Source: Clostridiales bacterium
GTDB taxonomy: Bacteria; Bacillota; Clostridia; Christensenellales; CAG-138
Direction of reading: 5' to 3'
DNA: 63,558 bases
Assembly (NCBI GenBank): GCA_024691085.1
Contig: JAILNX010000002.1
Span: 1-63,558, forward strand
This document shows, one piece after another, positions 43,189 to 50,572 of this stretch. The position numbers were made by a program, and so were the translations under genes. The notes under the pieces were generated by a model. That model was not told the DNA's origin and searched no databases. It was given only the letters and a program-made list of their open reading frames with translations. How positions within the stretch are numbered: the stretch's first letter is position 1; every line of letters begins with the position of its first letter.

Positions 43189-43217
43189 ATTATAGCAAAT
43201 ATCCTGTCGGATTTCAA
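43189..43217 (-). promoter_or_regulatory. SigA-type promoter of the zinc-ribbon protein gene
   Basis: Minus strand: TTGAAA (43217-43212), 17-base spacer, TATAAT (43194-43189), giving a leader of about 50 bases. Confidence 0.8.
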
Positions 43218-43252
43218 TGATAAATGTGCATAAAGTATGAACAATTGTTGAA

Positions 43253-43912
43253 TTATTCGGCGGTCTCTTCCTTATAAGGATCGAGCACGAGCACCCTGTC
43301 TTCGCCGAGGGTATTGACGTAGATGGACGCCTCGCAGTCGTTCAGCTTGTGGATCCTGCAGTCCTGCACGGTCGAAACGAAGCTCTCGCAGTCGTCGACG
43401 TCGATCCTCGACTCGGGGGTCTTGTAGTGCATGGGAATGACGACGCTCGGGCGGAGCATGTTCGCGAACGCGCGCGCCTCGAGATAATCGAGGGTGTACT
43501 TGCCGCCGATGGGGACGAGGAGCACGTCGACCTTGCCGATCGCCGCGGCTTCCTCCTCGGTCGGGAGCGCGCCGATGTCGCCCGCGTGGAGCACGCGCAT
43601 GCCGTCGATGTCGAAGAGGTACATGTTTACGGTACCGCGGCGCTTTCCGCCGTCCTTGTCGTGCATGGCGGGGAACGCGGTGATGCCGACGCTGCCGACC
43701 TTTTCAGGCTCGGTTCCGGTGATCACGAGGGGATCGCCCGCCGCCGCCTTAACGTACGAGTGGTCGAAATGCGCGTGACTGACCGTGACGGCGTCGCACT
43801 CAACGCCCGTTACGACGTAGCCCGTGTCGGGAGCGGGCGGATCGGTAAGGATCCTCGTGCCGTCCTCGGAGGTCAGAAGAAAACAGGAATGTCCGTACCA
43901 TTTGATATTCAT
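43253..43912 (-). CDS. UPF0173 metal-dependent hydrolase (MBL fold)
   Basis: The 219-residue protein begins MNIKWYGHSCFLLTSEDGTR and has VSHAHFDHSY near residue 47, HAGDIGALP and IPMHYKTPE, the metal ligands of this small MBL family. The biochemical activity of UPF0173 proteins is not established. It is the last gene of the 45601-43253 group, 76 bases after the previous stop, which lies in a heptamer repeat. Confidence 0.88.
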   Translation of the reverse strand: MNIKWYGHSCFLLTSEDGTRILTDPPAPDTGYVVTGVECDAVTVSHAHFDHSYVKAAAGDPLVITGTEPEKVGSVGITAFPAMHDKDGGKRRGTVNMYLFDIDGMRVLHAGDIGALPTEEEAAAIGKVDVLLVPIGGKYTLDYLEARAFANMLRPSVVIPMHYKTPESRIDVDDCESFVSTVQDCRIHKLNDCEASIYVNTLGEDRVLVLDPYKEETAE

Positions 43913-43978
43913 AAAATCAACTCCAATCGTTTTTTTTCTATATTATGAAAAGGTTTGTTCTTATTTACCGCAGACCGC

Positions 43979-44022
43979 CGATTGCCAATTACCGATTGCT
44001 GATTGCTAATTGCTGATTGCTC
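43979..44022 (-). repeat. Heptamer repeat, locus 6
   Basis: Six units of the GATTGCC/AATTACC/GATTGCT/AATTGCT type. Read on the minus strand these are AGCAATC/AGCAATT units, and they encode the last residues and stop of the preceding gene. Confidence 0.88.
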
Positions 44023-44594
44023 TCCTCAAGCGCAAGTGCCATTATAAGCGCGGCCTTTCCGGATATTAGCCGACGGCCGCGGCATCTTGCCCTGCGGTCG
44101 AGGGAGACTGCGCGCCGTATAAGCTCATAAGCGCGGCTCACGCTCTCGGGCGTGTCGGCGAACATCGAGTAAAGCACCGCCCTCCTTACGAGCGGATCCT
44201 CAGGCGGGAAGACGCCTCCGTCATAACGGGAAAGGGGGACGAGCGCCGCGAGGAGCGCATCCCTGCTCCCCGTATCGAACGCGTCCGGTATACGCGCCGG
44301 CGAGCGGCCTTCGGCGAATCCTTCCGCGAGCAGCGTCACGGCTTCGTCGGAGAATGTCATGTTGACGTACCCGTCCGACACCGTCACGTCCTTAAAGAGC
44401 GGCACGCCTTTGACCGAGGATGGTCTAACATTATATACCATATTCGGCTCCGCGTCAAGCGAGTACTTCCTGGGGGCGGGGGAGACGACGTCCGCGCGGT
44501 CCCCGAAAAAAAGCAGATCTCCCCGTTCAAAGCGCCCAAAGCAGCTTTTGAAGACGGGGAGGACTGAATCGAAAACTATGTCGCGGGCGTTCAT
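43989..44594 (-). CDS. Unknown protein, possibly related to ArgRS accessory domains
   Basis: The 201-residue product is not confidently recognised. The segment VPLFKDVTVSDGYVNMTFSD resembles the N-terminal (Add-1) region of arginyl-tRNA synthetase, and the helical C-terminal part (about 110-190) could be a DALR-like anticodon-binding domain. There are no catalytic HIGH/KMSKS motifs. The final residues ESNQQLAISNR are encoded by a heptamer repeat. The start overlaps the upstream membrane gene by 4 bases. Confidence 0.5.
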   Translation of the reverse strand: MNARDIVFDSVLPVFKSCFGRFERGDLLFFGDRADVVSPAPRKYSLDAEPNMVYNVRPSSVKGVPLFKDVTVSDGYVNMTFSDEAVTLLAEGFAEGRSPARIPDAFDTGSRDALLAALVPLSRYDGGVFPPEDPLVRRAVLYSMFADTPESVSRAYELIRRAVSLDRRARCRGRRLISGKAALIMALALEESNQQLAISNR

Positions 44595-45601
44595 GCGTTG
44601 GCTTTTTTACCCGAGCCGCCGGACTTTTTTTTGAACAGCGGGCGGGAGGAGTCCATCCATTCGCGCATCTTTTTGTGATGCTTCGTGAACGGGAAATCGC
44701 AGGAGAACACGCTGAACTTCCTGCCGAGAACGGAGAAGAGGACGATCATGAGGGCGAGGAGCCCGACGAGGGCGCCTATCGCGACGGGGAGCGTGAACGA
44801 GCCGCTGTTCACTATCCTGCCTATGTAGCCCGCGCCGTATACAAGGAGTATATGCGAACCGACGGCGGGTATTCCGGAACGGAGCTGCCAGGTGATCACG
44901 CACTCGACGAAGGCGACGATCATTGCCGCGATCGCGGCACAGACAGCGGCGTTACTCGTAAGGCCCGCCCATTTTTCGTAGGAGGCGAACATGATGTAGA
45001 CCGCGGCGCCGTTTAAGAACGTGTCGAGCACGAGGGCGGCGGAGAAGTGGATCTTCTCGAGGTAGCTGAACATGATCATGCGGAACACGATCTCGATCGC
45101 GGCGGGCACGATGAACACGAAGAAGATGCGGTCGTCCGCGAATGTGAGATCCTTCGTGTAGGAGTTTACGATGTCCATAAATCCCGCGACCTCGGGCCTC
45201 GCGCCGAAGTGCTTTATAAGCAGGCCGAGCACGACGCCGAGAAGCAGCGTCGCGCCGACGGTGAATATTATGCCGATCGGATTGAACCAGTTGACGCCGC
45301 CGCAGTCGTGGGGCGCGCGGAGCGTAAGACAGTAGATGATGACCGCGACCGCGACCGAAACGCAGAACGCCGTCTTGAACGTGTTGTTAATATTGGAAAG
45401 AACGGCGCTTCTGACCGTATCCTCGATATAGTTGTCCTTCACGGCGAGGCTGCCGTTTTCGACCCTTTCGAGCGTGACCTCGCGCGCCTTGTCCTCAAAA
45501 CGCTTGGGAACGGCGGAAAACGGGAACACTATGCCTATGAAAAGGATAACGGTGATGAGGAAAAAACCGAGTGATTTGATCAGCTTCATTACTATCTTCA
45601 T
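44591..45601 (-). CDS. Polytopic membrane protein, degenerate CPBP-like
   Basis: The 336-residue protein has about eight membrane segments, with an extracytoplasmic loop after the first. PAAIEIVFRMIMFSYLEKI resembles the CPBP motif EExxxR but has only one Glu, and no clear HxxxN follows, so peptidase activity is doubtful. The C-terminal tail is basic (KKKSGGSGKK). It heads the operon with the ArgRS-like gene. Confidence 0.5.
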   Translation of the reverse strand: MKIVMKLIKSLGFFLITVILFIGIVFPFSAVPKRFEDKAREVTLERVENGSLAVKDNYIEDTVRSAVLSNINNTFKTAFCVSVAVAVIIYCLTLRAPHDCGGVNWFNPIGIIFTVGATLLLGVVLGLLIKHFGARPEVAGFMDIVNSYTKDLTFADDRIFFVFIVPAAIEIVFRMIMFSYLEKIHFSAALVLDTFLNGAAVYIMFASYEKWAGLTSNAAVCAAIAAMIVAFVECVITWQLRSGIPAVGSHILLVYGAGYIGRIVNSGSFTLPVAIGALVGLLALMIVLFSVLGRKFSVFSCDFPFTKHHKKMREWMDSSRPLFKKKSGGSGKKANA

Positions 45602-45784
45602 TCCCGGGGTGAAAATCCCGGAAAGCTCCTTTATTCTTACGGACGCCGCGAAAAAGGGGGCGCGGAATCTCTCAAATTACATTCTAACATATTATTGTTT
45701 ATTTTTCAAGTATTGCTTGAGCGAAACCGGGAAAGACTGTTTTTACGGGGACACCCCGTATTCTACCCGTGAAAGGAAAAGCTT

Positions 45785-46552
45785 ATGAATAAAACAGATC
45801 TTCACAGAAAAAAGCTCAAACGCCGCCTCAGGCTCTCCGTGTTTTTAAGGAAGAACGGGCTCTACGTCATGATCGCCGTATGCCTCCTCGCGATAGGCGG
45901 AGCGGTGCTTCTTATGTCCGGCGGGGGCAGGACGCCCTCGTCTCCCGCGGAACATTCCCACGACGAAACGCTGAAGGACGCGGAGAACGGCTTTACGCAG
46001 GCGCCGGACAACGCGCTTCTGATCCCGACTCCGAAGCCGGCAAAGCCGACCGCGGCGCCCGCTCCCACGTCGGCTCCCACTCTCATTCCGGATATGACGC
46101 CCGCGCCGACCACGTCGCCCGCTCCCGACGGGAACAGGACCTGGGTATCGCCCGTCGACGGACGCGTCATACGCGGATACGCGATGGACTGCCTTATCTA
46201 TTCGAAGACGCTCGGACAGTGGATGACGCATCCCGGCGTGGACGTTTCCGCCCCGAAGGGCGCGGAGGTGCGCTCCGTAGCCGAGGGCACGGTCGCCCGC
46301 GTCTATGACGACGATATGCTCGGAACGACGGTAATAGTCCGTCACGAGAACGGAATCGAGACCGTCTATTCGGGACTTCAGAAGGATCCGCCCGTCAGGG
46401 AAGGCGACAGCGTTCCCGCGAGGGGGCTATTAGGCTACGTCGGGAACACCGCGATCTCGGAATGCCTTGAGGAAAGCCACCTCCACTTCGAGATACGGAA
46501 GGACGGCCGCCCGGTCGATCCGGCGGGATATATCGTGTTTAAGCACGACTGA
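45785..46552 (+). CDS. Membrane-anchored M23 (LytM) peptidase, SpoIIQ-like
   Basis: The 255-residue protein has one N-terminal membrane helix (about 25-43), a Pro/Ala/Thr linker (about 75-115) and a C-terminal M23 domain. The zinc motifs are intact: HPGVD (HxxxD) and SHLHFEI (HxH). Such layout matches clostridial SpoIIQ, which keeps endopeptidase activity during engulfment, but a vegetative peptidoglycan hydrolase is equally possible. AAAGGAAAAG precedes the ATG; a terminator follows. Confidence 0.82.
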   Translation: MNKTDLHRKKLKRRLRLSVFLRKNGLYVMIAVCLLAIGGAVLLMSGGGRTPSSPAEHSHDETLKDAENGFTQAPDNALLIPTPKPAKPTAAPAPTSAPTLIPDMTPAPTTSPAPDGNRTWVSPVDGRVIRGYAMDCLIYSKTLGQWMTHPGVDVSAPKGAEVRSVAEGTVARVYDDDMLGTTVIVRHENGIETVYSGLQKDPPVREGDSVPARGLLGYVGNTAISECLEESHLHFEIRKDGRPVDPAGYIVFKHD

Positions 46553-46556
46553 CAGA

Positions 46557-46585
46557 AAAGCCTTCCACCGGGAAGGCTTTTTTTA
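46557..46585 (+). terminator. Intrinsic terminator of the M23 gene
   Basis: AAGCCTTCC and GGAAGGCTT pair around a 4-base loop, followed by a run of T residues. Confidence 0.92.
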
Positions 46586-46588
46586 TCG

Positions 46589-46730
46589 TTACATTTTGAT
46601 CTTATAGACCAGAAGCTCCGCTTCCGTCCCGCACATATACCGTACGTTCCCCTCTCCGTCCGGAGAAGGCTTGCCTATACGATTCCGGGACGTGTACGTT
46701 CTTTCGGGGTTCTGATAGTACGGGCGGCGG
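46589..46730 (-). pseudogene. C-terminal fragment of a lipoprotein paralogue
   Basis: A minus-strand frame ends GNVRYMCGTEAELLVYKIKM, which aligns with the end of the 52897 lipoprotein (GTVWYMCETTAEVLIYKITL), 12 of 20 identical. The nucleotide pattern upstream (ACGTACACG, CCCGAAAG) also echoes that gene but is out of frame and damaged. No start, signal peptide or linker remains. The open frame extends to 46822, but the part before about 46730 shows no similarity. Confidence 0.6.
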
Positions 46731-46781
46731 TTATGCTTTGCCGCCAGGCAGGCGGAACGATTAATATACCCTTTTTTTCCC

Positions 46782-46809
46782 TTGACTTTTTTTGTTTTTG
46801 GACTAATAT
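46782..46809 (+). promoter_or_regulatory. SigA-type promoter of the PII-like gene
   Basis: TTGACT (46782-46787), 16-base spacer, TAATAT (46804-46809); the spacer is a T-rich run. Confidence 0.6.
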
Positions 46810-46845
46810 TATGTTGTTCCAAAAAGCTATTTCCGGAGGTCAGTT

Positions 46846-47178
46846 ATGCAGCTTCTTGTTATCACCATCGACGACTGCGACGAGTTCCTCGAGACCCTTG
46901 CGGGACTCAAGGCCCACGGTATGAACGGCGTCGTCATACAGTCCACCAGCTTAAAGCACGCGCTCCTCAATTCCACGGTCGACGCGGCGCCGATATTCGG
47001 CTCGCTTTCGAAGGTCGTCTCCAATGATTTCGAGATGAGCCACACCGCGTTCCTCATGCTCACCGACGAGCAGATCGAGCACGCGAAGCGCGTCGTCAGA
47101 AGGAACACCGGCGGCCTCGGCAAGCACGGCGTCATGTTCACCGTCCCGCTCTCGAGCTTCGAGGGCATCGAGGACTGA
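46846..47178 (+). CDS. PII-like signalling protein
   Basis: The 110-residue protein has the small alpha/beta ferredoxin-like pattern of PII-superfamily proteins: strand MQLLVITIDD, helix FLETLAGLKAHGM, strand GVVIQSTS, a variable loop, AAPIFGSLS, a second strand HTAFLMLTD, helix and a final KHGVMFTVPLSSFEG. The canonical PII uridylylation loop is absent. It is encoded directly before a cation:proton antiporter, so it probably senses a small ligand and gates that transporter; the ligand is unknown. Confidence 0.6.
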   Translation: MQLLVITIDDCDEFLETLAGLKAHGMNGVVIQSTSLKHALLNSTVDAAPIFGSLSKVVSNDFEMSHTAFLMLTDEQIEHAKRVVRRNTGGLGKHGVMFTVPLSSFEGIED

Positions 47179-47188
47179 CGACCGGTGA

Positions 47189-47312
47189 AGAAGACTTAAG
47201 ACTGAAAACTTAAAACTAAAGAATGAAGGAAGAAAATCCCGCGGGGATTTTCAAAAATTAAAAATGATCATTGGTTTTTCCTGTGGAAAAACTTCCTCCG
47301 TTTTTAAGTCTT
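47189..47312. repeat. Inverted-repeat-rich spacer before the antiporter
   Basis: GACTTAAGACT (near 47192) is matched by AGTCTTAAGTC (near 47303) as an inverted pair about 100 bases apart. Between them lie GAAAATCCC/GGGATTTTC and GTTTTTCC/GGAAAAAC hairpins. The AT-rich character differs from the genes and suggests a small inserted element. Confidence 0.6.
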
Positions 47313-47368
47313 AAGTCTCCATTATTCAGTTTTCGGTTAATTAATACATAAAGGTTTAAGGACAGGCC

Positions 47369-48664
47369 ATGTTCACCACCCTTATCATGATCGGCCTTGC
47401 GATGGTCGCGGGGCTTCTCCTGACCCGCGTGATGAAGATATTCAATCTTCCGAACGTCACGGGTTATCTTATCGCGGGCCTTCTTATCGGCCCCAATTTC
47501 TGGAACCTCGTCACGGGCGGCTCGTTCGGCGGGCTCGTTACCGAGCAGGGACTTAAGGACTTCAACATCATAACGACCGTCGCTCTCGGCTTCATCGCGT
47601 TCTCGATCGGCGGCGAGTTCAAGCTCGCGACGATCAAAAAGCTCGGCGCGAAGATAATCGTCATTACGCTCGTTCAGGCGTTCGTGACCGTCGCCTGCGT
47701 CATGATCGCGATGATGTTCGTGCGCCGCGACTGCCCGGACTACTTCGTGTCGAGGGCGCTCCTTTTAGGCGCGATCGCCGCCGCGACCGCTCCCGCCGCG
47801 ACGCTCATGGTCGTCAGGCAGTACAAGGCGAAGGGCCCCGTCACCGACACGCTCCTGCCCGTCGTGGCTTTCGACGACGCGGTCGGCCTTATCATATTCT
47901 CCGTCTGCTTCGCGCTCGCGGAGGTATTCGCCGTAGGCGGCGCGATAACCGCCGAGGCGGTCGTGCTTTCGCCGCTCCGCGAGATCGGTCTTTCGCTCGC
48001 GATAGGCGCGGCGCTCGGCGCGGTGCTCGCCCTCGCGTGCAGGTTCTTCAAGTCCCGCGATTCGAGGCTGATGCTGATGGTCTGCGCGGTCATACTGGGC
48101 GTCGGGCTCTCGCAGCTATTAGACCTCTCGAGCCTTCTCGTCTGCATGATGATAGGCGCGGTGTTCGCGAATATGCGCATCGATTCCGTCCATGTCCTCA
48201 CCCACGTCGAAAAGTGGACGCCGCCGCTCTTTATGCTCTTCTTCGTGATCTCCGGCGCGGATCTCAAGCTCGACATCCTGCCGAAGGTCGGCATCGCCGG
48301 CATGGTCTACGTGCTCGTAAGGGCGTTCGGCAAGTACTTCGGCGCGTTCACGGGCGCCGCTATCACGAAGAGCGAGAAGCCGGTAAGGAATTACCTCGGC
48401 CTCACCCTCCTGCCGCAGGCGGGCGTCGCGATAGGTATGGCGCAGATGGTCGCCGCCTCTCCTGTGCTCTCCGAGAACGCGGAGCTTACCGCGCTTGCCG
48501 ATCAGGTCGTGACCGTCGTTCTATTCGCGACGCTCGTATATGAGCTTACCGGCCCGATCGTCACGAAGGCCGCGCTCACCGCCGCCGGCGAGATCGACAA
48601 AGCCTCCTCGAAGGAAAGACGCCCCATCGCGATGCTCTTCAGAAGAAGGAAAAAAGCGAAATAA
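47369..48664 (+). CDS. Cation:proton antiporter (CPA2 type)
   Basis: The 431-residue protein has about twelve membrane helices. NVTGYLIAGLLIGPNFW near residue 30, AAATAPAATLMVVRQYKAKG and VVAFDDAVGLIIFS carry the Asp/Asp region typical of Na+/H+ exchangers of the CPA2 group. No C-terminal RCK (TrkA) domain is present; the tail is short and basic. Control may come from the PII-like protein encoded 190 bases upstream. Confidence 0.88.
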   Translation: MFTTLIMIGLAMVAGLLLTRVMKIFNLPNVTGYLIAGLLIGPNFWNLVTGGSFGGLVTEQGLKDFNIITTVALGFIAFSIGGEFKLATIKKLGAKIIVITLVQAFVTVACVMIAMMFVRRDCPDYFVSRALLLGAIAAATAPAATLMVVRQYKAKGPVTDTLLPVVAFDDAVGLIIFSVCFALAEVFAVGGAITAEAVVLSPLREIGLSLAIGAALGAVLALACRFFKSRDSRLMLMVCAVILGVGLSQLLDLSSLLVCMMIGAVFANMRIDSVHVLTHVEKWTPPLFMLFFVISGADLKLDILPKVGIAGMVYVLVRAFGKYFGAFTGAAITKSEKPVRNYLGLTLLPQAGVAIGMAQMVAASPVLSENAELTALADQVVTVVLFATLVYELTGPIVTKAALTAAGEIDKASSKERRPIAMLFRRRKKAK

Positions 48665-48668
48665 AGCC

Positions 48669-49106
48669 TTATTTATATCTTTCGACAAGCTCCCTTGCCC
48701 ATTCCGGCGAGGGAGCTTCTATTACCGTGAACACGGGAAGCGTTCCGTCGTCGGGGAAGAGGTTAACGTCGATCGCGCGGTCTTCTCCCGTCCTCGCGTA
48801 GAGGAGAAGATACGGCGTATAGCCGTCCGCGTACACGATAAAAGTGATCCTGCCCGAGGGTGATTTAAGAAGGCGGTCGTACTCCGAGTCGTGAACGACG
48901 GGGAGGAGCATGCCCTCGGTGCAGCCGGATCTGTCCGTAAAAAACTCTCCGCCCGTCTCGGGCACGACGACGCGGGCGCCCGGAAGCGGCCTTCCGGACA
49001 TGCCGTCGAACACGCGGAGCGTGATCCCGGAGGTCGGGACGGGGGAGGGAACGCACGCTGAAAACAGCGCCGAAAGAAGTATTATCGCAAATATCTTTTT
49101 AAACAT
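48669..49106 (-). CDS. Small lipoprotein with carboxypeptidase-regulatory-like domain
   Basis: The 145-residue product has a signal peptide with lipobox FSAC. Residues 28-110 match a carboxypeptidase-regulatory-like beta fold (ITLRVFDGMSGRPLPGARVV, then FTDRSGCTEG and FIVYADGYTPY). Such domains stabilise surface proteins and bind carbohydrate or protein. It is convergent with the antiporter, only 4 bases apart. Confidence 0.7.
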   Translation of the reverse strand: MFKKIFAIILLSALFSACVPSPVPTSGITLRVFDGMSGRPLPGARVVVPETGGEFFTDRSGCTEGMLLPVVHDSEYDRLLKSPSGRITFIVYADGYTPYLLLYARTGEDRAIDVNLFPDDGTLPVFTVIEAPSPEWARELVERYK

Positions 49107-49131
49107 ATCACATTCTATTCAAAATACCCCG

Positions 49132-49160
49132 TTCACAATACCGCCGAAACGTGGTATAAT
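49132..49160 (+). promoter_or_regulatory. SigA-type promoter of pgi
   Basis: TTCACA (49132-49137), 17-base spacer, TATAAT (49155-49160), 34 bases before the ATG. Confidence 0.8.
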
Positions 49161-49194
49161 GATTTATTCGAAATCTTCCACGGAGGAAAAAACC

Positions 49195-50556
49195 ATGAGC
49201 ATTAGACTTGATTACACGAATATGCTTGCCGTCGAAAACGGCATTACCGAAGAAGAACTCAAGGCAAGATTCCCCGAGGCCGAGGCGGCGCTCAAGTCCC
49301 TTCGCGCGAAAAGGGATCAGATAAGGTGGCGCGATCTGCCCTACAACCAGGACGAGGTCGTCAAAAAGATAAAGGCGGTCGCGGCGGACGTAAGAAACAG
49401 GGCGGAGAGCTTCGTCGTGCTGGGCATCGGCGGCAGCGCGCTCGGCCCCATCGCCGTCCAGCAGGCGCTGAATCACCCGAGGTATAACGAGCTTCCCCGC
49501 GAAAAGAGGAACGGCCCGAAGCTCTACGTCGAGGACAACGTCGATCCCGAGCGAATGGCGGCGCTTTTGGACGTGATCGATCCCGAAACGACCGTGTTCA
49601 ACGTAATCACGAAGTCCGGCTCGACGAGCGAGACCATGGCGCAGCTCCTTATCGTCACAAGGATGCTTTTAGACCTCTACGGCAAAGAGCATCTTAAGGA
49701 CAGACTCATCGCCACGACCGACAAGGAAAAGGGCAATCTCGTCGGCATCGCAAAGGAATACGGCCTCACGACCTTCGTCGTGCCCGACGGCGTAGGCGGC
49801 AGGTTCTCCGAGCTCTGCCCCGTGGGACTTCTGCCCGCGGCGGTCTGCGGCATAGATATCGAGGCGATGCTCAAGGGAGCCGCCGAGATGGACGTTCTTT
49901 GCGACAGCGAGCATATCGCCGACAATCCCGCGCTCATGTACGCCCTCCTCGAGACCATCGCAATGGAGAAGGGCGCGAACGTGGGCGTGCTCATGCCCTA
50001 CACGGATTCGCTCAAGTACTTCGCCGACTGGTACGCGCAGCTCTGGGCGGAGTCCCTCGGCAAGAAGAAGGACGGCAAGAGGTTCGGCCAGACGCCGGTC
50101 AAGGCGCTCGGCGTGACCGATCAGCACTCGCAGGTGCAGCTCTACACCGACGGCCCCTTCGACAAGACCGTGACCTTCCTCGGCGTAGACAATTACAGGA
50201 CGACCTTCCCGATCCCCCACGCGTTCGACGAGAATCCCAACGTCGCGTTCCTCTCGGGACACACGCTCAACGAGCTCATACAGGCGGAGCGCCGCGCGAC
50301 GGAGCACGCCGTGACCGTGTCGGGACATATGAACAAGACGATAATGCTGCCCGAGGTCAATGCGAATACGATAGGGCAGCTCATAATGCTCTTCGAGCTT
50401 GCGACCGCCTACGCGGGCGAGCTCCTCGGCATCAACGCCTACGATCAGCCGGGCGTCGAGGAGGGCAAGAACATGACCTACGCGCTCCTCGGAAAGAGGG
50501 GCTACGAGGCGAAGCTCTCCGAAATGACGGAGAATACCGACAGAAAAGTGATCTGA
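49195..50556 (+). CDS. pgi: Glucose-6-phosphate isomerase
   Basis: From the ATG at 49195, behind CGGAGG, the enzyme has 453 residues, the normal length for Gram-positive Pgi. Motifs are VLGIGGSALGP, VITKSGSTSETMAQLL, the DGVGGRFSELCPVGLLP stretch and the C-terminal GINAYDQPGVEEGK. It interconverts glucose-6- and fructose-6-phosphate. rodA follows after 16 bases and may share its transcript. Confidence 0.97.
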   Translation: MSIRLDYTNMLAVENGITEEELKARFPEAEAALKSLRAKRDQIRWRDLPYNQDEVVKKIKAVAADVRNRAESFVVLGIGGSALGPIAVQQALNHPRYNELPREKRNGPKLYVEDNVDPERMAALLDVIDPETTVFNVITKSGSTSETMAQLLIVTRMLLDLYGKEHLKDRLIATTDKEKGNLVGIAKEYGLTTFVVPDGVGGRFSELCPVGLLPAAVCGIDIEAMLKGAAEMDVLCDSEHIADNPALMYALLETIAMEKGANVGVLMPYTDSLKYFADWYAQLWAESLGKKKDGKRFGQTPVKALGVTDQHSQVQLYTDGPFDKTVTFLGVDNYRTTFPIPHAFDENPNVAFLSGHTLNELIQAERRATEHAVTVSGHMNKTIMLPEVNANTIGQLIMLFELATAYAGELLGINAYDQPGVEEGKNMTYALLGKRGYEAKLSEMTENTDRKVI

Positions 50557-50572
50557 TAAAAGGGAGTTCTGA

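Noticed and set aside
46589-46822. Intact 77-residue gene
   Set aside because: Only its last part matches a known protein, and the upstream match is out of frame, so a gene fragment is more likely.
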